Shown in pieces: positions 1-10,773 of a stretch of 64,000 nt of DNA. Origin of the DNA: Anaeramoeba ignava (taxonomy: Eukaryota > Metamonada > Anaeramoebidae); the NCBI GenBank assembly GCA_028826165.1, contig JAPDFW010000136.1:504501-568500 (forward strand). The letters are read 5' to 3'. The position numbers and the translations under genes are program-made. Under the pieces are notes generated by a model. The model was not told where the DNA came from. It did not search any database and worked only from the letters and a program-made list of their open reading frames with translations. Each line of letters opens with the position of its first letter. Positions within the stretch are counted from its first letter, which is position 1.

Positions 1-3000
1 GTGTCTATTGTTTTGAATTCCTGCTTTATCCATTTTATCTTGAAGATCTTTTAAAGGATTAAGTCTTTTACCTTCAGAACTTAATCCTGAAATAAGTTTA
101 TCAACGAATCCAAGTTGAGTTTCAAGTGTTTCCTTTGAAGCTGTGATTTTATCTTTTTGTTCTGTAATCCATTTTGAGAAAGGATCAGCTGTTTCTGCAA
201 ATTTCTTACATAATGCATCATTATCTCTTTGTCTTTTAAGTTCAACTTCATATGCTTGTGTTCTTTCTGAAAGAGCTGTTTTTAATGAGTTAAGTGATTT
301 CTCCAAATCATCAAGTGTTAAAGATGTATAAGGATTATTAACTACTTTGTATTGATCAAGTTCTTTTTTGATATTTTCACATCCTTTTTTCTTATTGTTT
401 GCATTTTCCAAAACTTGTTTATCGGTATCATCAATAACTTTTCTGTAAGCTTCAACTTCTTCCAAAGTGAATCCAAATTCTCTTAAACTTGCATTTTCAA
501 CTTCCAATTTGATAAACTCAATAAATTCAGAAACAGCATTAGCAAAAGCAAGTCGAAGTTCTTCTTTCTTTGTTTCCAATTTCAAGCACTCATCAAGATA
601 TTCTTTTTTGGATTTTGAAAACTCAGTTAGTTGATTGAATTTATTATCCATATCATCATGTCTGCTTGTGATATCTTCTGTTTGAATTTTTCCAAATGTT
701 TTGCCTTGATATTTAGTTTCGTTGTAAACATATTCTGAAAATTTGGTTTGATATTGCTGATTCAAAGTTTCCTCGCCGAATTTCTTTAATTCCTCAAATT
801 CATTTTGATGATAATTTGAGTATTCCTTCAAATAAACATCGAATAAATTCAATCTTGTTTTGGCTTCAGAAACTGAGTTTATTTCTTCTCTTGCTTCCAA
901 ATAAGCCTTTTTGACTTCAAACCATTCAATAAGTTTTTTGTGTTTGTCATCATGTTCAGTGTTCATTTGACCAACAGAAACAATAAATTCTTCTCGTTTC
1001 AAATGATCATCAAGAATTTCCTTCTTTTTTTAGCAAATTCTTTTAATGCTTTGAATTTACTATCCATATCATCATGTCTGTTTGTGATATCTTCTGATTG
1101 AATTTTTCCAAATGTTTTGCCTTGATATTTAGTTTCGTGATAAACATATTCTGAAAATTTGGTTTGATATTTTTGTTTCAATGTGTCTTCTCCAAGTTTC
1201 TTGAATTCAGCAAGCTCATTTGCTTCATGACTATCGTAATCATTGGAATATATTGCATATAAATTCAACTGAGTGTTTGCTTCACTAACTGAATTGATTT
1301 CTTCCTTGATGCTGAAATATGCTTTCTGATCCTCAAACCAAACCTTTAATTTTTGGAATCTATCTTCATGTTCAGTATTCATTCTCAAAACAGAAACAAT
1401 AAACTCTTCTCGTTTCAAATGATCATCAAGAATTTCCTTCTTTTTTTTAGCAAATTCTTCTAATTCTTTGAATTTATTATCCATATCATCGTGTCTGTTT
1501 GTGATATCCTTTGATCGAATTTCTCGGAATGTTTTCCCTTGATATTTAGTTTGATCATAAACATATTCGGAAAATTCTGTTTGATATTTTTGTTTCAATG
1601 TGTCTTCTCCAAGTTTCTTGAATTCAACAAGATTTTTTGCTTGATATTTCTTGTATTCGTTAACATATGAATTGAAAATATCTAATTGTTTTGAAGCTTC
1701 TGGAACTGAATTGATTTCTTCCATTGTTTCCAAATATTTCTTCTTTGAATCAAACCATTTGATCAATTTCTTATGTTTATCATCATGCTCATGGTTCATT
1801 CTTCTGACTTTTTCAATAAATTCTTCTCGTTTCAAATGATCATCAAGAACAGCTTTCTTTTTTTTAGCAAATTCTTCTAATTCTTTGAATTTATTATCCA
1901 TATCATCGTGTCTATCAGTAATATCAGAGAATTGATTTTTTCCAAATGTTTTGCCTTGATATTTAGTTTCATTGTAAATGTATTCGGAATATTTTGTTTG
2001 ATATTTTTGTTTCATTGTTTCTTCTCCGAAATTCTTAAATTCAACAAGATTTTTTGCTTGATATTTCTTGTATTCTTTAATATATGAATTGAAAATATCT
2101 AAATTCTTTGAAGCTTCTGGAACTGAATTGATAACTTCCATTGTTTCCAAATAGGCTTTTTTGATTTCAAACCATTTCAAAAGTTGTTCGTGTTTGTTTT
2201 TATGTTCATCATTCATTTGTCTTACTTTTTCAATAAATTCTTCTCGTTTTAAATGATCATCAAGAATAGGTCTTTTGATTTTATCTAATTCATCAAGTTC
2301 TTTGAATTTATTATCAATATCTTTATCATGTTCTTCAATTTTAGTTTGATATTCATATTTCTCTTTCTTTAATTCAGCTGATAATTTCTTTAAATTAGCA
2401 ACTCCAGTATTGATCATTGTTTGATTTTCTTTTTCATATCGATCTAAAAGACTTAATTGGAAATAAGCTGCAGAAACTGAATCAATTTCTTCTCTAAATT
2501 CAAGATATGCTTTCTTTTGTTTGTAATATTCAACTAATTTGTTGTATCTTGATTCATGTTGTTTGGAAATGTTAACAAGTTTGATTTGTCGATTTAATTC
2601 TGCATGAAGTGCTACTTTTCTTTCTTGTTCACATTCTTCTAAATGTAACATATCTTGAGCAACTTCTTTTAATGAGCATCCTTTTTCAGGTTTAAATTCT
2701 GGTCTTTTGTGATGTGATAATCTCATTGCTAAATTGTTATAATTTGATTCAAGATCTAATTGATCTGCAATTAATGAATTTTTATCTTTAGCTTTGTATT
2801 CGTAAAATTGTTCTAATCTTCTTTTAGCTCCAGCCATTGTATTATCTATTGTTCGATCTTCAAGAATCTTTTCAACTTTCTTAACAGTTGCTTTGAAATT
2901 GTTTGCTGTTTTGTTATATTCTGCTTTGAGTCTATCGTTTTCTTTGGTTAAAATGATTAATTTCTTGATTCTTCTTGCTGCTAAATCAAGTTTCCTTTGT

Positions 3001-3719
3001 TCTGCAATTCCATAATAATATTCACTAACGTAAACAACCATTGAATTTTCATCTAATTTTCTAATTTCATCAGGTGTAATATATTTTTCCAATCCAAAAT
3101 ATTTCTCAGCTGCATCTTGTGCAATTTCTAAATTCTTGATAGGATCATTTGAATTTAAACTATTCCAATCAATTAATTTTGGTCTGTGCTTGTGAATAAT
3201 TGCACATAAAGCTAATCCATCTGCAAAACTCTTTTTAAAATCAGTAACTTCAACACCTTTATAACTTGCAGTTTTGTTTTTACACCACATTAATAATGCA
3301 TCTTTGGCATTTAATGATTCACCTCCACTTTCATCATCAATTTTAATATATTTCATCATAATTCCCCAAGTTAAAGCTAATGCTGCTCTTGCATCACCTT
3401 TTTCTAATTGTTCTGCTGATGGTTTTACTTTCATATTAACTCCTTTACTCCATGCAAATTTCAAAGCATTGTTTAAGTTATCAATTCTGTGAACTGGCAT
3501 TCTAGGTTTTGGATTGATTTTTCCTTCATATTTTGATTCACTTAAAACTTCAATTAAATTCATTAAAACCAATCCATCTCTATAATCATCTACAACATCA
3601 TTTATTTGAATTTCTGGTCTTGTTATTAATAATTTCTGTTTAACCCATCTTGAGAAAATTTTTCTTTGTAACATAATCCATTCTTGACTTTTTGGTACAG
3701 TTATTCCAGTTCTTCTCAT
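1..3719 (-). CDS. alpha-actinin homologue with amplified rod repeats, 3' end off the window
   Basis: Actin cross-linker of the alpha-actinin family. The ATG at 3719 opens two calponin-homology domains: CH1 about residues 15-127 (LQRKIFSRWVKQKL, DGLVLMNLIEVL) and CH2 about 135-240 (LLMWCKNKTASYKGV, FADGLALCAIIHKHRP). A helical rod follows, containing at least four nearly identical 139-residue units (DDHLKREEFI, TKYQGKTF, RHDDMDNKFKEL). Bases 1-400 encode the last spectrin-like repeat (NPYTSLTLDDLEKSL, ending FAETADPFSKWI), as found just before the EF-hands of alpha-actinin; any EF-hands lie beyond position 1. The frame breaks at 1025-1031, where an A8 run in sister repeats is A7; past it the same protein continues to the window edge without a stop. 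No intron is needed in the visible part. The RhoGEF gene lies 131 bp upstream in the same orientation. Family call firm; intactness uncertain. Confidence 0.88.
998..2400 (-). repeat. tandem 417-bp (139-codon) coding repeats in the actinin rod
   Basis: Consecutive copies start at anchors 2255, 1838, 1421 and 1005, and the last extends to about 600. They share whole peptide blocks (DDHLKREEFI, EINSV, TKYQGKTF, RHDDMD), which suggests recent duplication or gene conversion. Alpha-actinin usually has a few divergent spectrin repeats of about 110-120 residues, so near-identical 139-residue units are unusual. Confidence 0.85.
1025..1031 (-). other. apparent 1-bp deletion (frameshift) in the actinin rod
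   Basis: The conserved repeat anchor GATCATCAAG (+ strand) occurs at 1005, 1421, 1838 and 2255. The spacings are 416, 417 and 417, so exactly one base is missing from the leftmost unit. The missing base maps to a T run (sense A run) of 7 where the next copy has 8. Without it translation ends about 11 codons later; with it the reading frame runs to position 1. A sequencing or assembly slip in a homopolymer is the simplest explanation, but a real allele cannot be excluded. Confidence 0.8.
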
Positions 3720-3850
3720 TTTTATTTAAATAAAAATAAAAAGGAAAAAAATGGAATTTCATTTTTTAAATTTTTTTTATTTAATTTTTTCTTTTTTTTT
3801 AATAAAAAAATAAAATTTTTCAATTCAGTTCAAATTAACTGAAATTTATT

Positions 3851-6800
3851 TTAATTATTTTTTGGTCTAATTCCAAGTTCTGCAAGTCTTTTAATTTGTT
3901 CTTTAATTTTATTTTCCCAATCTTGTTTTTGTTCTTCATTATTACAATAAATAGTATAACCTTTTTTACTTCCAAAAGGAAAAATTTGGAAAGCGAATTC
4001 TAAAAGAATTTTTTTTAAATAAATAATTTAAATATTTTAATTTAAATAATTGGATTTAAATATTTGATTTTAATATTTAATTTAAATATTTTAATATTTG
4101 ATTTAAATATTTTATTTATATATTTGATTTAAATATTTTTGATTTAAATATTTGATTTTAATATATTGATTTAAATATTGATTTAAATAATTGATTTAAA
4201 TAATGAATTTAAATATATATTTGATTTAAATATTTTAATATTTTGATTTAAATATTTTATTTAATATTTGATTTAAATATGAAATATTTGATTTAAATAT
4301 TGGTGATTTAAATATTTTGGATTTAAATATATTGATTTAAAATATATTGATTTTAAATATTTGATTTAAATATTTGATTTAAATATTTGGTTTAAATATT
4401 TGATTTAAATATTTGATTTTAAATTTAAAAAAATAAAAATTTAAATATTGATTTTAAATATTTGATTTTAAAATTGATTTTAAATATTTTTTAAAATATT
4501 TAATTATTTTATTTATTTTAAAATTTAAATAATTTAAAATTTGATTTAAATATATTTGATTTAAATCTTATTTTTTAAATAAATTGATTTAATTTAAATA
4601 TTTTTTAAATATATTTGAAATATTTTAAAAATTTTAAATTTAAATATTTTATTTGATTTAAAATATTTTAATTTAAAATATTTTGATTTGAAAAATTTGA
4701 TTTAAATTTAAATATTTGATTTTAATTTAAATATTTGATTTTAAAAAATATTTGATTAAAAATATTTGATTTAAATATTTGATTTAAATATTTGATTTAA
4801 ATATTTGATTTTTTTGATTTAAATATTTGATTTAAAATATTTGATTTTAAATATTTGATTTAAAATTTGATTATTTGATTTAAATATTTGATTTAAATAT
4901 TTGATTTAAATATTTGATTTAAATATATTTGATTTAAATATTTGATTTAAAACGTATTTGATTTAAATATTTGATTTTAAATATTTGATTTAAATATTTT
5001 AAATTTAAAATATTTAAATATTGGATTTAAATATTTGATTTAAATATTTGATTTTAAATATTTGATTTAAATATTTTTTAAATATATTTGATTTAAAATA
5101 TTTTTTGATTTAAAAATATTATTTAAAGATTTAAATATTTTTAAATATTTTGATTTAAATATTTGATTTAAATATTTGATTTAAAAATATTTGATTTAAA
5201 TATTTTTGATTTAAATTTAAATATTTGATTTAAATATTTGATTTTAAATATTTGATTTTAAATAAATTTAAATTTAAATATTTGATTTAAATATTTGATT
5301 TAAAAATATTTGATTTAAAAATATTTAAATATTTTTAAATATATTGATTTAAATATTTGATTTAAATATTTAAAAATATTTGATTTTAAAATATTTGATT
5401 TAAGATTTAAATATTTTGATTTAGCATTGATTTAAATATATTTGATTTAAATATTTGATTTAAATATTTGATTTATTTGATTTTGAATATTTTATTTAAA
5501 ATATGAATATTTGAATATAAAAGATTTAAATATTTTGATTTAAATATTTGATTTAAAATATTTGATTTAAATATATTTAAATATTTTTTTAATTTTAAAT
5601 ATTGATTTAAAAATTTATTTGATTTAAAATATTTGATTTAAAATATTTGATTTAAATATTTTTGATTTAAATATATTTAATTTTAAATATTTGATTTAAA
5701 ATATTTTTGATTTAAATATTTGATTTAAATATTTGATTTAAATATTTGATTTAAAATATTTTTGATTTAAATATTTTAAATATTTGATTAAAATATTTGA
5801 TTTTAAATATTTGATTTAAGATTTTAAATATTTGATTTAAAATATTTGATTTAAAATATTTGATTTAAATATTTGATTTTAAAATATTTGATTTAAATAT
5901 TTGATTTAAATATTTGATTTAAATATTTGATTTAAATATTTGATTTAAGATTTAAATATTTGATTTAAATATTTGATTTTAATATTAGATTTAAATATTT
6001 AATTTAAATATTTGATTTAAATATTTGATTTAAGATTTAAATATTTGATTTAAGATTTAAATATTTGATTTAAATATTTGATTTAAATATTTGAATATGA
6101 ATATTTGAATATGAATATTTGAATATGAATATTTGAATATGAATATTTGAATATGAATATTTGATTTAAATATTTGAATATGAATATTTGATTTAAGATT
6201 TAAATATTTTAATTTAAATATAAGATTTAAATATTTTAATTTAAATATTTGATTTAAATATTTTAATATGAATATTTGATTTAAGATTTAAAGATTTAAA
6301 GATTTAAATATTTGATTTGAATTTTAATTGTACCCTCAGAAGTAATTTCCCTCACATAAGATTCAGCAAGATACAAATGACCTTTATATTGATATTTCTT
6401 TTTTTTAGAAGTCCAAGAAAGCTTCCCATAAACAATAACATCAGTAAACAACCAGAACTGCCTTTCTTGGATTCTTCTGACTGATTTCTTTTTGAGTGTC
6501 GCTTCCTGAATAAATTGTCTTGTTGGCTGAACGAGCTCAAATGATTTTGGAATACCAGCAAGTCTTGTCAAAATTTCAACAACAATCATAGATTGCTCAG
6601 CAGATCGCTGTCTCTCATTGACGTATTCAGCAACGTGATAGAGAGCCTGGTAAGCCTTAAACAAGTCCTGGAAATCAGGATAAGTAGGGTCTGTTCCTTT
6701 GAGCAATTCCTTGAAAATCAATGGATATTTGCAAATGCGCTGAATGGGCTTAATCAACAAATCAAGAATGCCTAATCCTCCGCATTCAGCCACATTCTCC

Positions 6801-9353
6801 TTTTGGTGGTGGATAAAATTCTCAAAAGCATCCTTTTTACTGTACTTCACGACGGTGCTGATCGACTGCGGATGGTTCGAGCAATACTGTGTGTAGATCT
6901 TCAGGAAATCAACATATTTTTGGAACACTGTTCCAACGTTCATTTCTGCGACTTTTTCGGGATCTTTTTGGTAAAGCATTTGCAGTTCCTGTAGAATATT
7001 TGAGTTGACGCCGAAAATGGTTTCTATGGAGGAAAACATTGCGGAGATGTCCTTTTTGTGAACGATTGATTTTTCTCTGAGTGGTTTGAGATAGTACTCA
7101 ATAATCACATGCAGATCCTTGACATATTTCTCCTCTGTTTGAACCAGTTCTTGAATCACGTTTGCGCGCATGTTCATGTCAGTAGTTTTCCCCTGAAAAT
7201 CCTCTATTTGGAAGGACGTTTTTGACTGCTGAATCGGGTTGTTCATGACTGACAGCTCCTTTCTTTTCTTAATGATTTCTTCAGTTGATTGAGCCGTTTT
7301 ACTTGTTTCTTCAATTGAAATTCCCAATTTTGACGTGATGATTTCCCAGAACTGATTCTTGAGCTCCTCGGACTCAAAGCAGCATATAAACCGCTCCGGA
7401 TTATCTTCCACAAGAAATTCCACTGCGTGCTGGATTTGTCCCTTTTTGTCGTCTGACAAATCACGGATTTTTGATTTGGAATAGAAAATACAAATGTCAT
7501 AAGACAGTTGCTGGCTTTTTCTTTTCTGCTTCGCCAACAAAATCATATCGTTGAACATGAAGTACTGTCCTTGGTAGTTTTTAGTCCGTGAAACGCGCTT
7601 GAATCCCCCGTGCATATTCAGGATTCGCGAGCTTTCCATGATGTGTGTTGGTGAGTTCCCCATTTGCTTCTGGATATTGAGCAGTTGCGATCTTTTTTGG
7701 AAAATCCAAAAGTTCGAATTTGTGTCCCGAATTATGTTTCCACTTGTTTCGAGAATCTTCGAGATCTTAGATCCGACAGAAGTGTTTGGCGGGATAAGAC
7801 TGGATAATCTCTTCAGATTCTCCTCAAATTTTCGGATGTAAAATAACGGAAAAAGGAGAACGTGAAAAAAATCCTGTCCTATTCGCTCGTGTGAGCATTT
7901 AGCCACAACAGAGCGATACGGCTCGTTGTGCTTCTCGAGATCCTGTATTATTTGGTGCACAACCGTGTTTTGCTGATCCCACTGGCTGTAAAGTTCGAAA
8001 TTGATTCCCTTCAACGTGTCAATTATTGTTTCTGTTGATTTTGATTGTTTTTGGATATTTAAATATAAATTGATTTTTTCCGAAAGCTGTTTTGATTGGA
8101 TGATAAATCTTGTCGCGATTGAAAAAGTTGATTCGAATTCTTCTTTGTGCTGAGAAAGAGAGAGCAACGGGTTTTTCCAGATCTTGAAACAAAACGAAAT
8201 TATATAAATAAAAAAAGAGGAATATTTTTTGGAATGAAAAAATATTTGTGATTTTTACATTAATAATTTCGTCGAATTCCTTCTCGAATTTTTGCTCTTC
8301 TTCGAGAATTATTTTCAGAATGGGTTGCATTTGCGAATCGTCCTGAATAACGTTTTTTGGGCTTTTATCGCCTTCTGGTTTTAATGAAAAAGATTTTTGG
8401 AGAGGATACAAAGAGGCCCTCAAATTTGGTTGAGCAACGGAGACATTTCTTTGCAAATTGGACTTTGGTTTCTTAAAGATATTTGTATTTTGATGGGCTC
8501 TTGGCGAGGTTGGTTTAGCTGGGCTATTTTCTTGATTTGTTTTTGGAAAGTTGATTTGGCGAGTGAAACGATTGATGCTCTGGCGCTCGCTTTTCATTTG
8601 ATCTCCAGAAAAGGGTTTATTGGAGATATTTTGTTTGGACGTTGTTTCATTGCCGAAATTACTATTCGGACTCGGGCTATTTGCGTTGGAAATTCTTGTT
8701 TCCTTGGAAACCTGATTTTCACTGTTTTCTTGATAATATTGATTTGAGTATTGGATGTTTTTGTTCGGTTGTGGAAATTTAATTCTCGACATTTGCGTTT
8801 TTGTTTGTTGTTTATTTAGAGCATCATTTGGAATATTATTTTCAGGAAAATCATCGAACATTTTTTTCTTGGGTTTCGGAAACCTAATTTGATTTGTTTG
8901 CTTTGGATTATTCAAAGAATCCTCGTTTTTATTTGGAGAAATATTCTTGATTTTTTGGAATTTCATTGCTTGATTTTGCTGGTTTGAAAAAGCATCTTGC
9001 TTCTGGTTTTGATTGCCTTTTTCCACTGCAAATTTTTTGGGGGAAACGCTTTTGAATACTTGGTTTGAGTTTTGATTTTGCGCGATAGAAAATGTTGGTC
9101 GATTGAATTTCTCATTGATTTTGTTTTTCAAGTTATCCTTTGTTGATTTCTCGTTTTTGGACTTGTCAAGAACAATTCTCCCCTTTGAAACTGAGAATTT
9201 TCTTCTTGGAAACGATGATTTCTGTTGGTTTTCATTTGTGTTTTTTACAGAAAATGAATTTTTGATATTTTGGTTTTGAATTGGAGATTTTTTTATAAAA
9301 GAAGATTTCTGTGAATTTTGAAAAGCATTTCTATTTTGTTTAAATTGGCTCAT
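3851..9353 (-). CDS. RhoGEF with tandem DH-PH modules
   Basis: Dbl-family exchange factor activating Rho-type GTPases. Exons are 8259-9353, 6334-8182 and 3851-3999 (3093 nt, 1030 aa). Introns are 76 nt and 2334 nt; the second is filled with repeats. Residues 1-360 are N/Q/K/S-rich and probably disordered. A degenerate DH-like helical stretch follows (about 371-510, with LLFPLFYIRKFEENLKRL), then PH1 (about 555-660), a canonical DH2 (about 712-895, ending in LLIKPIQRICKYPLIFKELL) and PH2 (about 920-1025). The final exon supplies the C-terminal strands and helix of PH2 (FAFQIFPFGSKKGYTIYCNN, then KQDWENKI); without it the PH fold is truncated. The junction is GAG-G / AA-TTC, giving SEEFAFQ. Start chosen at the first ATG (MSQFKQ). 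It is divergent from DBF4, 114 bp away. Confidence 0.9.
4000..6333 (-). repeat. repeat-filled intron 2 of the RhoGEF gene (2334 nt)
   Basis: The intron runs from donor GTACAA (6333) to acceptor TTTTAG (4000). Almost all of it is a degenerate 12-13-bp unit, on + GATTTAAATATTT, with a sub-block near 6090-6190 of GAATATGAATATTT. In the sense direction the units contain C but nearly no G. No coding potential other than low-complexity frames. Confidence 0.85.
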
Positions 9354-9467
9354 ATTTTATTTCAAGAAAAGAAGAAAGAAAGAAAAAAAAAGAAAAAAGA
9401 AAAAAAGAAAAAAAGAAAAATGAAATTTTTTTAAATTCATTTTTTCATTTTCGAAATTAAATTTTGA
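9354..9467. promoter_or_regulatory. 114-bp bidirectional promoter between RhoGEF and DBF4
   Basis: The gap between two divergent start codons holds a GAAA-rich purine tract (about 9362-9420) and T runs. No recognisable TATA or factor site can be assigned. Its role is inferred only from the divergent layout. Confidence 0.4.
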
Positions 9468-10097
9468 ATGGAATTTAAAGGAAAAATATTTTTTCTTGAT
9501 ATTCACGATTCAACATTAAGAGAAAAATTGATTTGGAACATCTCACTAATCGGGGGAACTGTTGTATTTGACGAACTGACACCAAAAGTGCTATTTTTAA
9601 TAACAGATTCAGCAACACATCAATCAGAGAAATCAAGTTCACTTATCCAAACAGCAAAAGGACTGAATATTAAGATTTATGCAGGCGAACAATTCAATCA
9701 ACTTCTTGAAAATAAAATAATTTATTCAAAAAGAAAAACACCAAATATAATCGTTGTTGAAGACTCAACTAAAATTCATCGCCCGTCTTTCAGGGAATTC
9801 AAAGAAGACTCCATTCCGCTCTCTTCTCATTTCGTCTCTGCTACTTCAAAGCCTAGAAACCCCGTTTTCTCCCTCGAATTTTTGGAGCAAAGAGCTAAAG
9901 AAAATCAAGCACTTCAACAGAAAAAAAGAAGAAAGAAAAAAAAACAAAAATATTGCGAAATTTGTGGCGAATATTACTCAAATCTGCATAGCCATATCGT
10001 CTTGAAAATGCATAGAAATTTCGCAAAGAAAAAAAAGAATTACCAGCAAATTGATCAATTGTTTAAAAATATTCGCAAACAAGAGAAGAAAAAATAA
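9468..10097 (+). CDS. DBF4: Dbf4-type regulatory subunit of CDC7 kinase (minimal form)
   Basis: Activator of the CDC7 kinase that fires replication origins by phosphorylating MCM. The intron-less 209-aa product has all three Dbf4 landmarks. Motif N is a BRCT-like segment at about residues 1-80 (KIFFLDI, ISLIGGTVVFDEL). Motif M is at about 93-112 (NIIVVEDSTKIHRPSFRE, matching the family's VED...RP pattern). Motif C is a CCHH zinc finger at 162-186 with C163, C166, H176 and H182, followed by the typical RNFAKKKKNYQQIDQLF. A basic stretch at 151-161 may act as a nuclear signal. Known homologues are generally several hundred residues long, so this is very compact. It converges on the small membrane-protein gene, 106 bp apart. 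Confidence 0.85.
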   Translation: MEFKGKIFFLDIHDSTLREKLIWNISLIGGTVVFDELTPKVLFLITDSATHQSEKSSSLIQTAKGLNIKIYAGEQFNQLLENKIIYSKRKTPNIIVVEDSTKIHRPSFREFKEDSIPLSSHFVSATSKPRNPVFSLEFLEQRAKENQALQQKKRRKKKKQKYCEICGEYYSNLHSHIVLKMHRNFAKKKKNYQQIDQLFKNIRKQEKKK

Positions 10098-10203
10098 CGG
10101 AATGAATTTTTATTAATTAATTGATTGATTGATTATTTTTTTTTTTTTTGAAAAATGAAGAAAATTAAAATTAAAATTAAAATTAAAAAAAAATTCTTTC
10201 ATC

Positions 10204-10773
10204 TTATTTCTTTTTTTTCTCAATTAATTGATCGACTTCTGATTTCAAAACGCTATAAAGTTCCCAACCAAGATGGTACATAAAAGTAGGACCAGCAACA
10301 AGAACTCCAAGAGAATGGAATAGTTTTCCTTTTGGCGCGATAATAAAAGCTAACACACAAGTTCCCATTGCAACATATTTTAACCAGATCAACTCTTTCT
10401 TTTTTTCTTCCATTTCTTTCTTGAATTCTCCGTTAAGTGACTCAAAGTAAAATGTTACCAATGAAGTAGAAATAATTAGCCAAGCTGGATCAAACCATGT
10501 CCCGACTAGCACTGAAAGAAAATTTAAAATGAAAAGTGCTAAATAAACTAATGTTAATGGTTTTTGTTTTTTCACGATTTGGATATACTAAGAAAACAAT
10601 AAACAATTTAATAAGAAAACAATAAAACAATTTAATAAGAAAACAATAAACAATTAATAAGAAAACAATAAACAATTTAATAAGAAAACAAAAAAAAATT
10701 TAATTTTTCTGTGTTTTTGATTATTTTTTACAGTATCAGGTTTATGTGAAAAAAATGTTTTGACTGAATCCAT
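10204..10773 (-). CDS. unidentified small multi-pass membrane protein
   Basis: Two-exon model: exon 1 is 10732-10773 (14 codons, MDSVKTFFSHKPDT) and exon 2 is 10204-10587, giving 141 aa. The main frame has no ATG of its own; extending it to the acceptor CTTAG at 10588 and joining in phase to the upstream ATG exon gives a clean start. The protein has an N-terminal hydrophobic helix (LTLVYLALFILNFLSVLVG), further hydrophobic segments (around DPAWLIISTSLVTFYF, VAMGTCVLAFIIA, LGVLVAGPTFMYHLG), a charged loop (KKEMEEKKKE) and a lysine tail. I do not recognise the family. Expression is likely from the splice signals and good codon structure. Exon 1 is the least certain part. Confidence 0.6.
10588..10731 (-). 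repeat. 144-nt intron made of acceptor-like repeats
   Basis: The 3' two-thirds of this intron (10588-10690) is about four copies of a 23-26-bp unit, sense TTGTTTATTGTTTTCTTATTAA. The true acceptor is the last copy, in which TTTTCTTAT has become TTTTCTTAG. Donor GTAAAA at 10731. Confidence 0.7.

Noticed and set aside
4020-6300. CRISPR-like array of regularly spaced repeats
   Set aside because: There are no unique spacers; the whole stretch is one degenerate unit bounded by splice sites of a eukaryotic gene.
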